Positions 10,660-22,240 of a stretch of DNA of 64,000 nt are shown one piece after another. Source of the stretch: Alentia gelatinosa (Eukaryota; Annelida; Polychaeta; Phyllodocida; Polynoidae); contig OX465584.1 of the NCBI GenBank assembly GCA_950022655.1, positions 6,829,694-6,893,693 of the forward strand, given 5' to 3'. Both the position numbers and the translations under genes were made by a program. The notes under the pieces were generated by a model. It was given only the letters and a program-made list of their open reading frames with translations. It made no database searches and was not told the origin of the DNA. Position 1 is the stretch's first letter, and each line of letters starts with the position of its first letter.

Positions 10660-11250
10660 CATCTGTAGCGGAAGACAATGAATGGCATCTAAACGATTAT
10701 ATCAAATTTCGTGATTTTTCCTACCTCGTCACATGTTTTTAACTTCATATGTCACCAGTGGCATATACATATTTTATGGCATAACTCTGACATACAATCA
10801 CACCAAGTTGCGTTTATGGACATTTATATAAGGGGTAGAATATAAATAGACAATAATCGATGGTTTTGTGGACTGACGGCTGTAAACCACAAGGGGTTAA
10901 TGCATAGAAATACACGAGTGTCAGCGAGTGTATTACAACGTCAACCTCGAGTGGTTTACAGAGGTACCTGTTCAAAAATATATCGTTTGTTGCATTTATT
11001 ATCCATCTTTTGGACACAAATCAAACCCAGTAATTGCCATATCAAAGGGTATTACAAAAGGGGATATTTCTTTGCTCTTTAGCACAAAAGGACTATTTTC
11101 CCGTATACCATGGCTTTGAGACCGTATACCACAGATTTGAATCCACATACCGCAGTTATGGTATCTGACAGGTTTTCTATAATGGGTCGTGGTTTACTGA
11201 GTCCCCATACATTTTCAATGGGGTCTTTGTTTACCATGGATAACAAAGTA
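10660..11250. mobile_element. CPE cluster: half A, B, A, B
   Basis: 10,660-10,725 is half of the 6,981-7,129 palindrome type. A B module follows to about 10,848, then a palindrome at 10,853-10,985 (GGTTTTGTGGACTGACGGC, tip AGTGTCAGCGAGTGTATTAC), then a longer B to about 11,250. The last two parts are an inverted match to 33,136-33,520. Confidence 0.65.
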
Positions 11251-11691
11251 CTGTCTCTTCCCATCTGATATGTGACTTCATGTATTTCAGATAAATCAAG
11301 AGACATAGAAACACCGACATCTCTCCATGTTAGCACTGTGGCAGTGACCACTACAAGACCTGTCTATGTGATTTTAATTTGTTCATCATGTCAGTGGTGT
11401 TCTACTAGACGTGCGGGGGAATCTTCTCAGAGTACATGCTCTTTGTTGATCGTTCTCTGGCTGTCTGTTTTTCTGCTTACGACGTAAGGCTTCCATTATG
11501 ATACAACTCATGTCATTTGATATGTTTTCATCTTGTCGTGGTTTCTGTCATAGTTCTTTTATCTTTTTCTGTCTGCCTGTCTCAATTTCTACGAAGGATC
11601 TGCTCAAATTGGAAGGCTTCCATTATGATGCAGTTCTTGTCATTTTATATGTTGTCATCTTTGCTCTGTACATCTTCAGAGTGGGGTACAT
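11251..11691. other. Mostly unique, one short duplication
   Basis: GGCTTCCATTATGAT plus following sequence occurs at about 11,487 and 11,605, a 118-bp tandem duplication. No exon is supported. Confidence 0.35.
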
Positions 11692-12030
11692 CTTGTGGTT
11701 GGTTGTTTGGTTGGTTGGTTGGTTTGATTTAACTCCAGTTAACCATTGCAAGTTCTCACCAGACTTTCACAAGGTTCTTTTATACCACTAGGGTGGTGAT
11801 GGAATCTATGTGATGAATTCAGGTAGAAATCTCACCCCTACACATATACCAAGGAGAGAGATCTTTTACTTCCCACACCACATGGACATGGTAGGAGAAG
11901 GATTGGCCTTTGATATAGCAGTAAATCTACCACTGCTAGGGGTGAAGGAGAAAAGTGGCTGCAGTGGGACCTGAATCAACAAAGTCTGACAACCTTGGTA
12001 TTACAAGTCCAGTGCTCTTAACAACTGAGC
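11692..12030 (-). mobile_element. SINE, nearly full length
   Basis: TTGG-rich tail at the left, body with one 93-bp unit, and a worn tRNA head at the right. GGTACAT lies on both sides (11,685-11,691 and 12,031-12,037), a probable short target duplication. Confidence 0.85.
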
Positions 12031-12035
12031 GGTAC

Positions 12036-12905
12036 ATGTACTCTATATTCTGTGAAAGTTTGAGGAAAGTGACATGGGTTTTACTATGTGAAAAACAACT
12101 TTTTAGAATCTCTAAATATTCTTTTGTAATATCATCCTAATATCTAAATCAAAAACTAGCACGGTGACCGCCGATTTCTAAATTAGATATGTATTCCATA
12201 ACACTTGAAAATCATCATATTCAATTTCCAGATAATTGACATGGGTTTTAATTTTCAAAACAAATTATCTGATATGAATTTAAAGTTTAAGCGAGGCGGA
12301 CATCTCACCCCTGGTATTTTTGTCCCATAGGCTTAACATTGGAAACTCTTTCTCCATGCCCCTACGAGTATTGCAGTCCATTATCTATGGTCTATCTCCT
12401 TGTTCCATCCTTTTTAGTGTGTACAGGAGGGAGATAAATACAGAAAGCAACTTGTTTTAGTCAAAGAAGTCATTCTCCAACTCGTTTGAATGCTACGTGA
12501 TATTCACTTGGCTGTCGCCTCTTTCATATCACTCCGCATCAAACTCGTGGAGAACGACGACTTTGACCAACACTTGTTGGTTTCTTCCTTAGTCATGTCG
12601 TCAGTGACAGTTCACTCTGACTCAGAGGATGATAATTCCTCGCTGATGTAATCAAATGCTGTAGCTGATAATTTACTGTTTATTGAATATTAATTCTGTG
12701 TACATTTGAAAAGTGCCAATAAACTGCTTTAAAAAAAAAAAAAAAAAAAAAAAAAACGAGCATGGTGACCTCCGATTTCTAAATTAGATATGTATTCCAT
12801 AACACTTTAAAGTTTCAGCGAGGCGGACATCTTTGTCATGTCGTCAAGTCACATTTTACTCTGACTCAGAGGCTGATCATGCCTCCCTGAGGAGGACATG
12901 TGATG
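12036..12905 (+). repeat. R-type dispersed repeat, two adjacent copies, first one interrupted
   Basis: Copy one (12,036-12,301 and 12,589-12,730) and copy two (12,757-12,905) share AGCA(C/T)GGTGACC, ATTTCTAAATTAGATATGTA, GCGAGGCGGACATCT and GTCATGTCGTCA. Other copies are at about 36,230-36,560, 40,780-41,060 and, inverted, 57,540-57,780. Copy one ends with AATAAA (12,718-12,723), seven bases and an A run at 12,731-12,756, which looks like a retroposed transcript end. Confidence 0.7.
12302..12588 (+). mobile_element. CPE, B then A, inserted in the R repeat
   Basis: B runs from CTCACCCCTGG to about 12,437 and includes CATAGGCTTAACATTGG. A runs to GGTTTCTTCC at 12,579-12,588, with inner ATTCACTTGGCTGTCGCCTC at the tip. 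Flanks GCGGACATCT and GTCATGTCGTC are contiguous in the second R copy near 12,825-12,845, giving an empty site for comparison. Length is about 287 bp, close to three other complete copies. Confidence 0.8.
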
Positions 12906-13127
12906 ACATAAACTCGGCGTATGACAGCTGTATCTCCACTCACTCCAGATAGCATCACAGACCCGGGCTGCCTCGTCCTTAATTAGCCGGCCCCACTTGA
13001 TTAATGTTCCCACTGAGAGAAGACAAGCCCCGACCCACTCTACCCGCGGGGGGGTGCAGCATTCGGCAAATACAATTAAGCTGAAGTTTAGAAAGTCTAT
13101 GTCGTAGCCAATGCTTATACCATCTTG

Positions 13128-13680
13128 ACTGGGGAGTTTCAGATACAAGCGGCCGTATGCTCTGAGGAGTTGACGCGTAGTAATATGCGAGCGTATGCGA
13201 GGATATTGCGCAGGGGCAACTCTGAAGAGCATACAATATTTTACTATATACCCATGCCTGTAAATACGCACCGTTTTGGCATATGACGTAAAAATACTGT
13301 ACGGACCAGTGGTCCGTACACCAAAATACAGACTACCTAGCCATACACATTTATTAAAATTTTGGTTGTTAAGAAAAAAAAAAATTAAATTCAAATTACG
13401 GGTATATAGTAAATATATAACGTCCAACCATGCTTGTACAAGTCACAGAACTCGATGATAATTTACCGTTTGTACGGAACTCAGCGTAAACGCCTCGGTC
13501 CGTACAAACTGTAAATTACCATCTCGTTCTGTGACTTGTACAGCATGGTCAGGACGTTCTATATAAGTATCTATTATCCACCTCTTCCTGACAAGTGGAT
13601 TACTGATATTAGTTCATTTAGGTACACACTATTTTTCCATACCACTATTTTTCCGTATGCGCCGGCTTTTGCTACCCGTC
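13128..13680. mobile_element. CPE cluster: module A plus inverted C-type element
   Basis: A palindrome at 13,128-13,240 (GTATGCTCTGAGGAGTTGAC arm, tip GAGCGTATGCGAGG) is followed by the inverted copy of the 7,907-8,245 element (about 13,236-13,575). A TTATCCACC-type B start lies at about 13,570. Confidence 0.7.
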
Positions 13681-14017
13681 TCAAAATAAATACTTTTGAG
13701 TTGTTTATTGACCCATATTGGTAGAGATCTAATGAAGCCTTTGTCTAATTCAACATTAGCCAAATGTGGGCGTTTGTGGCACCTTCTTCAAAAGCCTGTA
13801 AAAACTAATCTGTCTCATATGTATCTCGTGTAATTTTTCATCATTTAGGATCCATTCTAGATTTCATCATATTGAATGTAAGAGACATCAAAATCAAGAG
13901 GAATAGTTAAACCCCAACATGGAGAAGAAAGCGCACAGCAACGGTGAGATGGGAGCGGACGAGTGAGGATGATTATAGACTATTACACCAAGTTAAACCC
14001 TACTTACAGGCCGCACC
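13681..14017. other. Nothing recognised
   Basis: Unique AT-rich sequence. Confidence 0.4.
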
Positions 14018-14212
14018 GTGAACACCCCCACCCCCCATCACCTACACACACCCTCACCACCAGCCCCTACCACCCCACCCCAACCCCACCACCTACACAC
14101 ACCCTCACCACCAGCCCCTACCACCCCACCCCAACCCCACCACCTACACACACCCTCACCACCAGCCCCTACCACCCCACCCCAACCCCACCACCTACAC
14201 ACACACACCTAG
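14018..14212. repeat. 51-bp C-rich minisatellite
   Basis: CCTACACACACCCTCACCAC starts at 14,041, 14,092 and 14,143, exactly 51 bp apart, with a final partial unit at 14,194. Related C-rich sequence is at 14,345-14,470. Frames are open because 51 is a multiple of three. Confidence 0.85.
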
Positions 14213-14345
14213 ACTTGCTAAAGTCTTTGATTATGGCCATTCATGATTAAACGAAATTACGATAAAGTATGTTGCGGTGTGACTGGTCCTGTATCCCAAC
14301 GAGGAGGGTAGCTATAGGGTGCAGGGACTGGAGCCAGTCTAACAC
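14205..14345 (+). repeat. D-type dispersed repeat, partial
   Basis: Has AGACTTGCTAAAGTCTTTGA and GCAGGGACTGGAGCCAGTCT. These are the two ends of a repeat found more fully at 16,355-16,835 and 22,232-22,995, and inverted at 43,440-43,690. Confidence 0.65.
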
Positions 14346-14579
14346 ACGCCCTCCCCACCAGCCCGTACCACCCCACCCCCACCCCACACCACCTACACAC
14401 ATACACCCTCCCCACCAGCCCCTACCATCCCCAACCCCCCACTACCTACACACACCCTCCCCCCGGCCCGCTAACGTAACCCTCATACAGAGAACCCAGA
14501 AACACCCACTTAATATATCCACCATGGCAACGGTCGTCATGGCAACCCGAGAGCTAAACGTCATTTTAATTAATTTCAG

Positions 14580-14863
14580 ATGTGCGGCGCCGTAGTGGAA
14601 TGAAGGAGCTGTCAGACGGTAGGGGTCGCTGCGATAGCTGAGGGAGGGTGAGGGGGTTTATAGAAGTGGTGGGGGTGGGTGGGAGGGGGGGGGTATACTG
14701 TGTTGAACATTGTCACGTGACGCACGTAGAAAGAGAGGCGGACGATAAAAACAGCGGAACAGCCTGACAGCGGTAACGGGCGGAGTAGAGCGTCTACTGT
14801 GCGCTGAGAAAAAAATAGGCGGCTTTATAGAGACGACTGAGCGTCGCCAGGACGACACAGCGC
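14580..14863. promoter_or_regulatory. GC-rich patch with a palindromic E-box
   Basis: GTCACGTGAC at 14,712-14,721 is a perfect 10-bp E-box palindrome of the kind bound by bHLH-Zip factors. The surrounding sequence is GC-rich and holds no convincing exon. Function is inferred from the motif only. Confidence 0.25.
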
Positions 14864-15470
14864 ACGGTATTATCGCCCATCTCGCGTTATTATCGCCCAC
14901 CTCGCTTTATTATCGTCCATTTCGCGTTATTATCGCCCTTCTCGCGTTATTATCGTCCATCTCGCGTTATTATCGCCGATCTCGCATTATTATCGCCAAT
15001 CTCGCGTTATTATCGTCCATCTCGCGTTATTATCGCCCATCTCACGTTATTATCGCCGATCTTGCGTTATTATCGCCAATCTCGCGTTATTATCGCCCGT
15101 CTTGCGTTATTATCACCCATCTCACGTTATTATCGCCCATCTTGCGCTATTTTGGCCCATCTCATGTTATCTCGCATTATTATGGCCCATCTCGTGTTAT
15201 TATCACCCATCTCTCGTTATTGTCGCCCATCTTGCGATATTGTCTCCCATTATTATCTGCCATCTCGTGATATTATCGCCCATCTTGCGCTATTATCGCC
15301 CATCTTATGTTATTATCGCCCATCTCATGTTATTATCGCCCATCTCATGTTATCGCCCATCTTGCGTTATTGTCGCCCATCGCACGTTATTTTCGCCCAT
15401 CTCGCATTATTATCGCCCATCGCACATTATTATCGCCCATCTCGCATTATTACCGCCCATCTTGCGTTAG
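14864..15470. repeat. 20-bp satellite, about 30 units
   Basis: Unit CTCGCGTTATTATCGCCCAT repeats with point changes (CTTGCG, TTTTGG, GTCGCC). Open frames of 83-166 aa come from the repeat. Sixteen bases (CGTTATTATCGCCCAC) at 14,885-14,900 are identical to the MITE arm at 7,335-7,350. Confidence 0.9.
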
Positions 15471-15884
15471 TCCCAGCATCAAGCACTCCATACCAGGGCT
15501 ACTCCACCTCAAAACAGCACCAGCGCGCTACTATACTACTATCTGTGCCGACCTCTAACTAACATGTATCAGTGAATCATCAATAGTTCAAATATCGCCA
15601 CCAGATATTTACAAGAGGGATATACTTATTAGTATAGTTCTTGTTTTAACAGTGGCTGTAGTGTAGGTATATGATCATCACTATATGTTCTGTGAGAGGG
15701 ATGTGATTATCGTTATTATATACCTGTGCGTGAATGTCTATCAAACTATACTGCCCACTGTTAAGGGTGCATTAAAAATAATGTTTGTACCCTTGTGACT
15801 GTGACTTAATAAGTCATTAGAATGGCGTTTCTTAATCGATTTGAGGTATATCATAATAAGCAAACATCCTTACTCGTTCTCGTT
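15471..15884. other. Nothing recognised
   Basis: Unique AT-rich sequence with no supported exon. Confidence 0.4.
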
Positions 15885-15985
15885 CTCGGTCAGTCGTTGA
15901 CTTTTTGCTGCCTTCTGCCTATGGAGTCAGGCAGTATTAAATCGACGACTGACCTCGAACAGGAACCTTTTCATCCACTTACATG
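15885..15985. repeat. CPE-like palindrome, unusual stem
   Basis: GTTCTCGGTCAGTCGTTGAC at the left pairs with GTCGACGACTGACC-like sequence at the right (about 15,940-15,965). The tip has CTGCCTTCTGCC. No module B is clear. Confidence 0.45.
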
Positions 15986-16354
15986 TAAAGACGTTTCCTA
16001 ATGGTATAGTTCTCGTTTTATCACTGCTTGCTCTGGGGCACATGATATGTGGGATACTGGGTGCAGGATTATCTGTGTTTTTTATCTAAAGTAGACCCAG
16101 TGTAATGAAAACTTAACGATGAATCATCAAAAAAGCACTACCTCATTCACTGCCATTACTATATTAACGATGGCGCTACGCGAAACTGCTTCATGAAATA
16201 AATGAATAATTGATTTTCTTCAAGAGGACCCCAACTGTTGAGATGATTAAAATAGAACTTCATCAGTGAACGCGGTGATTCTAGTCCCAAGATCCAAGTC
16301 ATCGATAAAAAAAATATTAAAAAATAAAATCTGGGAGGTTTATGGTGTGCATAT
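15986..16354. other. Nothing recognised
   Basis: AT-rich unique sequence. Confidence 0.35.
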
Positions 16355-16835
16355 AAGGATCCGTAGACTTGCTCAAGTCTTTGATTATGAACATTCATTA
16401 AATGATTAAAGAAAATCGGAATACAATTCATTATAGTATGTGTCCTTCTTTGACTGACCCATGAATCAAAGACTTGTCCACTCTGACCAGAATCTCCTGT
16501 TTATTACCCCAAGCCACTCCCTGTAACCCTATACCTCCTCCTACCCCTACCCCTCCCCTCCTTCAGTTCCCTGGCCGCCTGTGTTGTCATAGCAATATAT
16601 TTCGCCTACTCCTGACTGTGGCTGACCGGGGGGGGGGGGGGGGGGGTCAATCTAGCACACTGGGGGTATCAATCTTCAAGCAGATATTCTGATCAGTAGC
16701 TCAGGACCTCTGCCTGGGGAGTGTGGCGCAAAATCGCGCCAGTCTACGCGGCCGATTACGGATGAGACCAGTCCCTGTGTCACTCAGAAGGGGTGGAGGG
16801 GTAGGATACAGGGACTGAGGCCAGTCTAAAGGATC
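16355..16835 (+). repeat. D-type dispersed repeat, long copy
   Basis: Starts near AGACTTGCTCAAGTCTTTGA and continues through TCCTGTTTATTACCCC and CCTGACTGTGGCTGACC to a segment with CCAGTCCCTGT and ACAGGGACTG in inverted orientation near its end. A G run lies at about 16,629-16,646. Near 16,430 it is uninterrupted where the 22.3-kb copy holds a CPE. Confidence 0.7.
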
Positions 16836-17136
16836 CGTTAAAAGGACTCGCTCTGGGTTCGCATACCAACGGAACATTTCAGGGGTTTGACAGTGTCTTA
16901 CCGTGGTGCCGCCTGGATTAGGTTGGAGTGTGGCCGTATGTAACTGACTGGCAGAAATTGCGGGATTTCCATTATTATAAATGAAAGTTTAGTAATTCAT
17001 CGATAATTCTGTGTGACTAATGACCAACACAAGAGAAGACTTTCATTTGCTGACTAATAAAGTCAGTTTGATGCCGCATGTTAATACAGCGATTACTGGG
17101 TGTGATTTATTTGATATGATGGGTCATAGATACAAC
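16836..17136. other. Nothing recognised
   Basis: Unique; a short inverted pair around GAAAGTTTAGTAA / TTTCATTTGCTGAC near 16,985-17,070 is too weak to name. Confidence 0.35.
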
Positions 17137-17260
17137 AAAACGATCATTTTGTAAACAGGCGGTTCCGTAAACCACTCGAGGTTGACATTGCAACACACTC
17201 GCTAGCGCTCGTGTATTGGTACGCGTCAACCTCTCGTGGTTTACGACCGCCTGGGTTTGC
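17137..17260. repeat. CPE module A
   Basis: Arms GGCGGTTCCGTAAACCACTC and GTGGTTTACGACCGCC; tip ACTCGCTAGCGCTCGTGTAT beside TGGTACGCGTCAACC. No module B is evident. Confidence 0.65.
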
Positions 17261-17424
17261 CCTGATGATAAAGGCCATGGCCATATACTACTGACTGATT
17301 ATGAGTGAAAACCCGTTGAGTGTTCTAACCACTGTCTACACAATACGAAAGTTTAAGTCGGTGATTAGGTACAACTTAATCCAGTAGGAGTCCATTCGTG
17401 TGCTAGCTGGGACAGGCGAGGGGT

Positions 17425-19100
17425 TAAATGTTTTTTAGAGCGTGCTTGCATTCCCTATATACAATGCTTAAAGGTTAGAGCGGTCACATATAGATTTCCA
17501 GCGTGCTGCAGGAAAACTATCCCTTCACTTTCTGCATGATAGTGGAAAAGAGCAGGGAGCCAGTGTCTTAGGGTCTCAGAGGTATGCCCAGCTGACCATG
17601 ACCAATCACTCTAGACCGAAATACCTCAAGACCCACTGGTGCTTGATGTGTTTGGATCCTAGACTCAGGCAGTTGCAGAAATGGCAAGTTTAATTGGTGA
17701 AAGTGGGTTACAGAAAACTATCCACAGACTGAATGAAACCCAAACCTTTTATTGTTATTCATTCATAATTGCACGCTCATTCATCTATGATGAACATACT
17801 ATTTGCTCCTAGTTGTTATTCATGTATAATTGCACGCTCATAATGAATGAACATACTCTTTGCTCCTAGTATAGTGAGACATTGTCCGTCATTCTCGTGC
17901 GTTGGAGTTCTGTTATAGTTAGACTTTGTCAGTCATACTGGGAGGTGGAACTAGTCAGGTGGGTGGTGGCGCCACCGGCTGCAGATATATGTATAAGTCA
18001 TAAATAGTTAAGAGCGAAGATGTTGTTTTCCAAAGTAGACTGGGGTAGGTTCTACACTGGTTTTGTTATAATTAGACATTAGGAGACGAACCAGGTAGTC
18101 GTACTGGTGGTGCTGGACCGTGCCCACCATGTACTGGCCATAGAGATAACTTAGTATATGTGTGTTAGATGGAGTAAGGGTTATATTAGTGTTGTTATTA
18201 GAGTGGCATGCACGCGCTATCATCTCGAGGTTAGAGGGGTCCATATAGACTTTCAGGGTACTGCATACAAACTATCCCTTCACTGTCTGTGTGCTATTTA
18301 CTGTGATATTGAGAACAGAGCAGGGAGCCAGAGTCACAGTCTCTAAGAGGCGTGCCCAGCTGACCATGACCAATCACTCAAGACCAAAATATCTCAATAC
18401 CCACTGGTGCTTGACCTGTTTGGATCCTAGATAGGCAGTTGCAGAAATAGCAAGTTGACTGGGTCCTATTGGGTTACAGAAAACTATCCATAGGCTCAAT
18501 CTAACTCAGATCTTTTAATTGTTATTTATTTATAATAGAACGGTCATTCATCTAAGATGAACATACTATTTGCTCCTAGTTACAATTAGACATTAGTAGA
18601 CAAACCGGGCAGTCGTTCTGGTGGTGCTGAACCTACCCACCATATACTAGCCGCAGAGATAACTTAGTGTTAGATGGAGTAAGGGTTATATTTGTGTTGT
18701 TAGAGCGTGCTTGTACGCAGTATATAAATTGCCTATGAAAGATAAGAGTGGTTACTTACAATTTCAGCGTACTGAGAAAAAATCTATCCCTTCACTATCT
18801 GTATGCTATTCGCTGTGCTATTGGATAGTGAGCAGGGAGCCAGTGTCTGAGGGTCTGAAAGGCATGCCCAGCTGACCATGACCAATCACTCAAGACCGAA
18901 ACACCTCGTTGACCTACTGGTGTTTGATATGTCTGGATCCTATAGATAGACTCAGGCAGTTACGGAAATGACAAGTTGACTGGGTGCAAGTGATTATAGT
19001 AAACGATCCATAGACTGAATGTAAGCAAACCTCTTAGTTGTTATACATTTATGATTGCACGCTGATTCATCGATGATGAATATTCTATTTGCTCCTAGTT
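17425..19100 (+). repeat. Three long repeat units of about 400-520 bp
   Basis: Copies at about 17,425-17,810, 18,060-18,585 and 18,590-19,100 share CTGACCATGACCAATCACT (starting at about 17,592, 18,360 and 18,872) and end with TTTGCTCCTAGTT. Copies two and three also start with the ACTGGTGGTGCTG / CATGTACTGGCC segment that forms the following array. The 3' end recurs inverted at 47,130-47,215, so the unit is also dispersed. Confidence 0.75.
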
Positions 19101-20562
19101 ATTATAACGTTGAGGTACCGGGTAGTCGTACTGGTGGTGCTGTATCTACCCACCATGTACTGGCCGTAGAGATAACTTAGTATATGTGTGTTAGTATATG
19201 TATGTTGTTATTATAACGTTGACGTACCGGGTAGTCGTACTGGTGATGCTGTACCTACCCACTATGTACTGGCCGTAGAGATGACTTAGTATATGTGTGT
19301 TTGATGTATATTAGTTATTATAACGTTGACGTACCGGGTAGTCGTACTGGTGGTGCTGTACCATGCCCACCATGTACTGGCCGTAGAGGTGTGTATGTAG
19401 ATAACTTAGTATATGTGTGTTAGTATATGTGTGTTAGTTATTATAACATTGACGTATCGGGTAGTCGTACTGGTGGTGCTGTATCGTACCCACCATATAC
19501 TCGCTGTAGAGGTGTGTATGTAAATAACTAAGTATATTAGTTATTATAACGTTGCCATATTAGTTATTATAACGTTGATGTACTGGGTAGTCATACTGGT
19601 GGTGCTGGACTGTGCCCACCATGTACTGGCCGTAGAGGTTTGCACGTAGATAACTTAGTATATGTGTGTTAGATGTATGTTAGTTATTATAACGTCGACG
19701 TACCGGGTAGTCGTACTGGTGGTGCTGGACTGTGCCCACCATGTACTGGCCGTAAAGAAAACTTAGTATATGTGTATTAGATGGAGTAAGGGTTATATTA
19801 GTGTTGTTATTATAACATTGACGTATCGGGTAGTCATACTGGTGATGCTGTACCGTGCCCACCATGTACTGGCCGTAGAGATAACTTAGTATATGTGTGT
19901 TAGTATATGTGTGTTAGTTATTATAACGTTGACGTACCGGGTAGTCGTACTGGTGATGCTGTACCGTGCCCACCATGTACTGGCCGTAGAGGTGTGTATG
20001 TAGATAACTTAGTATATGTGTGTTAGTATATGTGTGTTAGTATATGTACATTAGTTATTATAACGTTGACGTACCGGGTAGTCGTACTGGTGATGCTGGA
20101 CCATGCCCACCATGTACTGGCCGTAGAGGTGTGTATGTAGATAACTTAGTATATGTGTGTTAGTATATGTATGTTAGTTATTATAACGTTGACGTACCGG
20201 GTAGTCGTACTGGTGGTGCTGTACCGTGCCCACCATGTACTGGCCGTAGAGGTTTGCACGTAGATAACTTAGTATATGTGTGTTACATGTATGTTAGTTA
20301 TTATAACGTTGACGTACCGGGTAGTCGTACTGGTGGTGCTGTACCGTGCCCACCATGTACTGGCCGTAGAGGTTTGCACGTAGATAACTTAGTATATGTG
20401 TGTTAGTATATGTATGTTAGTTATTATAACGTTGACGTACCGGGTAGTCGTACTGGTGGTGCTGGACCGTGCCCACCATGTACTGGCCGTAGAGATAACT
20501 TAGTATATGTGTGTTAGTATATGTGTGTTTGATGTATATTAGTTATTATAACGTTGACGTAC
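19100..20562 (-). repeat. Array of about 13 units derived from an exon 3' end and its splice donor
   Basis: Units of about 100-125 bp read on the minus strand as CTCTACGGCCAGTACATGGT, then the rest of a short coding-like segment, then CCCG/GTACGT and AT-rich sequence with TATAATAACTAA. Most units keep GTACGT; those near 19,450, 19,570 and 19,820 have lost it. The last unit is continuous with the open frame at 20,563-20,712, which looks like the source. Confidence 0.8.
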
Positions 20563-20712
20563 CGGGTAGTCGTACTGGTGGTGCTGGACCGTGCCCACCA
20601 TGTACTGGCCGTAGAGGTGCGCTCGGAGCCGGTCGTACAGGCTGAGGGCCAGGTAGTCTTCCATGAGGCGTTGCCGCATGACGTCCCCTCCGCTCCACGC
20701 GCCCCTGTTCAT
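20563..20712 (-). CDS. Candidate exon with donor, source of the adjacent array
   Basis: Fifty codons from an ATG at 20,712 to a donor GTACGT (20,562-20,557), open throughout. The peptide has a helix-like part (VMRQRLMEDYLALSLYDRLR) and ends GTVQHHQYDYP. Its last 20 or so codons are what the 19.1-20.56 kb array repeats. CpG-rich sequence lies upstream on the same strand, and a GTAAGT at about 21,253-21,248 could end an earlier exon. I do not recognise the protein. The competing minus frame from 20,755 is rich in P, R and G and looks less natural. Confidence 0.38.
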
Positions 20713-20779
20713 ACCCGCAACACTCAACCCCCGTCACGCTCCTGTCAACGTCCACCGGAGCAGGGGGAGGAGGGGCCTG

Positions 20780-22240
20780 TCAATCAAGGGTCACGTGGGT
20801 AAACACCCGCCACAGGCCACGCCCACTTCACGTGTGGTGACCAAACACCCACAACACCGACACGGTGATAAACACACTCCTAGTGCTTCAGGTGTTTTAC
20901 GAATCCCTGCCGCCTTGGGCTAACACAAGTGTGGAGTTGAGAGTGTAGTCCTCCTACTGTACATCCAGAGTGTATTACTGTGAGTATTACTGCCTGTTTA
21001 GACTCCAATGGAAGAAGGCACACAATCTGTAACCATGTTATGAATAGGTCTCCGGAACACGAGTAGAAAGCACAACTCCGCTGAGATTGGGAACAAGTCA
21101 CGGAGTATCCAAGATCTCCGTACGATGACCACTCAGCGGGGGTCACGTGGTACGGCGTCTCCCACGTGCGTGCGCGTTCCCTCCTGGCGGGACGCGGACG
21201 CACTACGACCGGCAGCGGAGCGTGTCCTTGTTGAAGAGTAACGGGACTTACTTTGTTGATTGTTTAACGCGCCGCCACGAGCTGAAACAGGACGCGCGAG
21301 GCGAGGCGGCGGCCGAGCGTTCCGCCCGTCAGCTCCACCAATCAGAGAGCGCCGGGCGGACGCTGGTAGACGCTGGTAGCGGCGTTCGGCACGGAACGCT
21401 CACAGCGGCCCGGACGACGCCCACACTTGAACTAAATGAGTTCCCCACTCACTGAGCGCGGTTACTCTCACCACCGAGTATAGATCTATACTCGTTGCTC
21501 TCACTGAGCCCGGTCCGGTCCGGCCCGGCCCGCCGCCCACGCCCGTCCGCCGGCCGGCCGTGTTCTCCGCCCGGGGCCCCGGCGCCGCTACACAGGAGGA
21601 GGAGGTGTGGGAGGGGCCGTGCCTGGATGCGGCCGTGAGAGGGACAGCGGCACGGCGACCACGGGCTGCCGGGCACACTGACGGGACCTGACGGGGGACT
21701 GACGGGGAGGAGGAGGAGGCGGAGGAGGCGGAGGGGGAGGCCGGCAGCACTAAGTAACGCCGTGGACACGGAGGGGCGCGCAACACGGGCGCCAAGTCCA
21801 ATTACTCCGCTCCTACTGCCGGGGGTGCCGCCGCCGTGTGTGGAGACGACACAGGGGTGTGTGCACCGCACGGAGGGGGTGCTGGAGGGAGGTGGGCGAT
21901 AACGGGGGGGATAAAGGAGCCATCAAAAAAGGGGGCGGAGTTATCAAGGCACAAAGACGCGCTAAGCGGTGTCACGCGGGTGGCGCCACCTGGTGAGGTG
22001 GGGGTCAGCTGGCAGGGCGGAGACGCAGGTAAAGGACAGGTGTTCAAGGACCCCCGCCCCCGCCCGCCGCTGCACCCACCCACCCCGGAGACACTCACAC
22101 ACACACCTGTCGGTTACGTAACGTGAAGGTATGTTAAGTGCGGTAAACCCAGAGGCTGGCACACATGCCACAGAGCACACCCCCCGCCCCAACACCCCAC
22201 CCCTCAACTCCCCCGCCGAATATGACTGCCTAGATTTGCT
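20780..22240. promoter_or_regulatory. CpG-rich island with E-boxes and a CCAAT box
   Basis: The most GC-rich part of the window. CACGTG occurs at 20,792-20,797, 21,144-21,149 and 21,163-21,168. CCAATCAG is at 21,338-21,345. TGACGGG- and GGAGGAGG-rich stretches lie at 21,660-21,740. Open frames of 96-140 aa in several frames reflect the scarcity of A+T stops. The island fits a promoter for the minus-strand exon at 20,563-20,712, but could serve either strand. Confidence 0.45.

Noticed and set aside
15062..15562. 166-aa Tyr/Ile/His-rich frame
   Set aside because: 20-bp satellite; period of 20 residues and all frames open.
21400..22126. Several 96-140-aa frames in the CpG island
   Set aside because: Open on both strands in several phases because of very high G+C; composition is A/P/S/G/R-rich with no motif or splice support.
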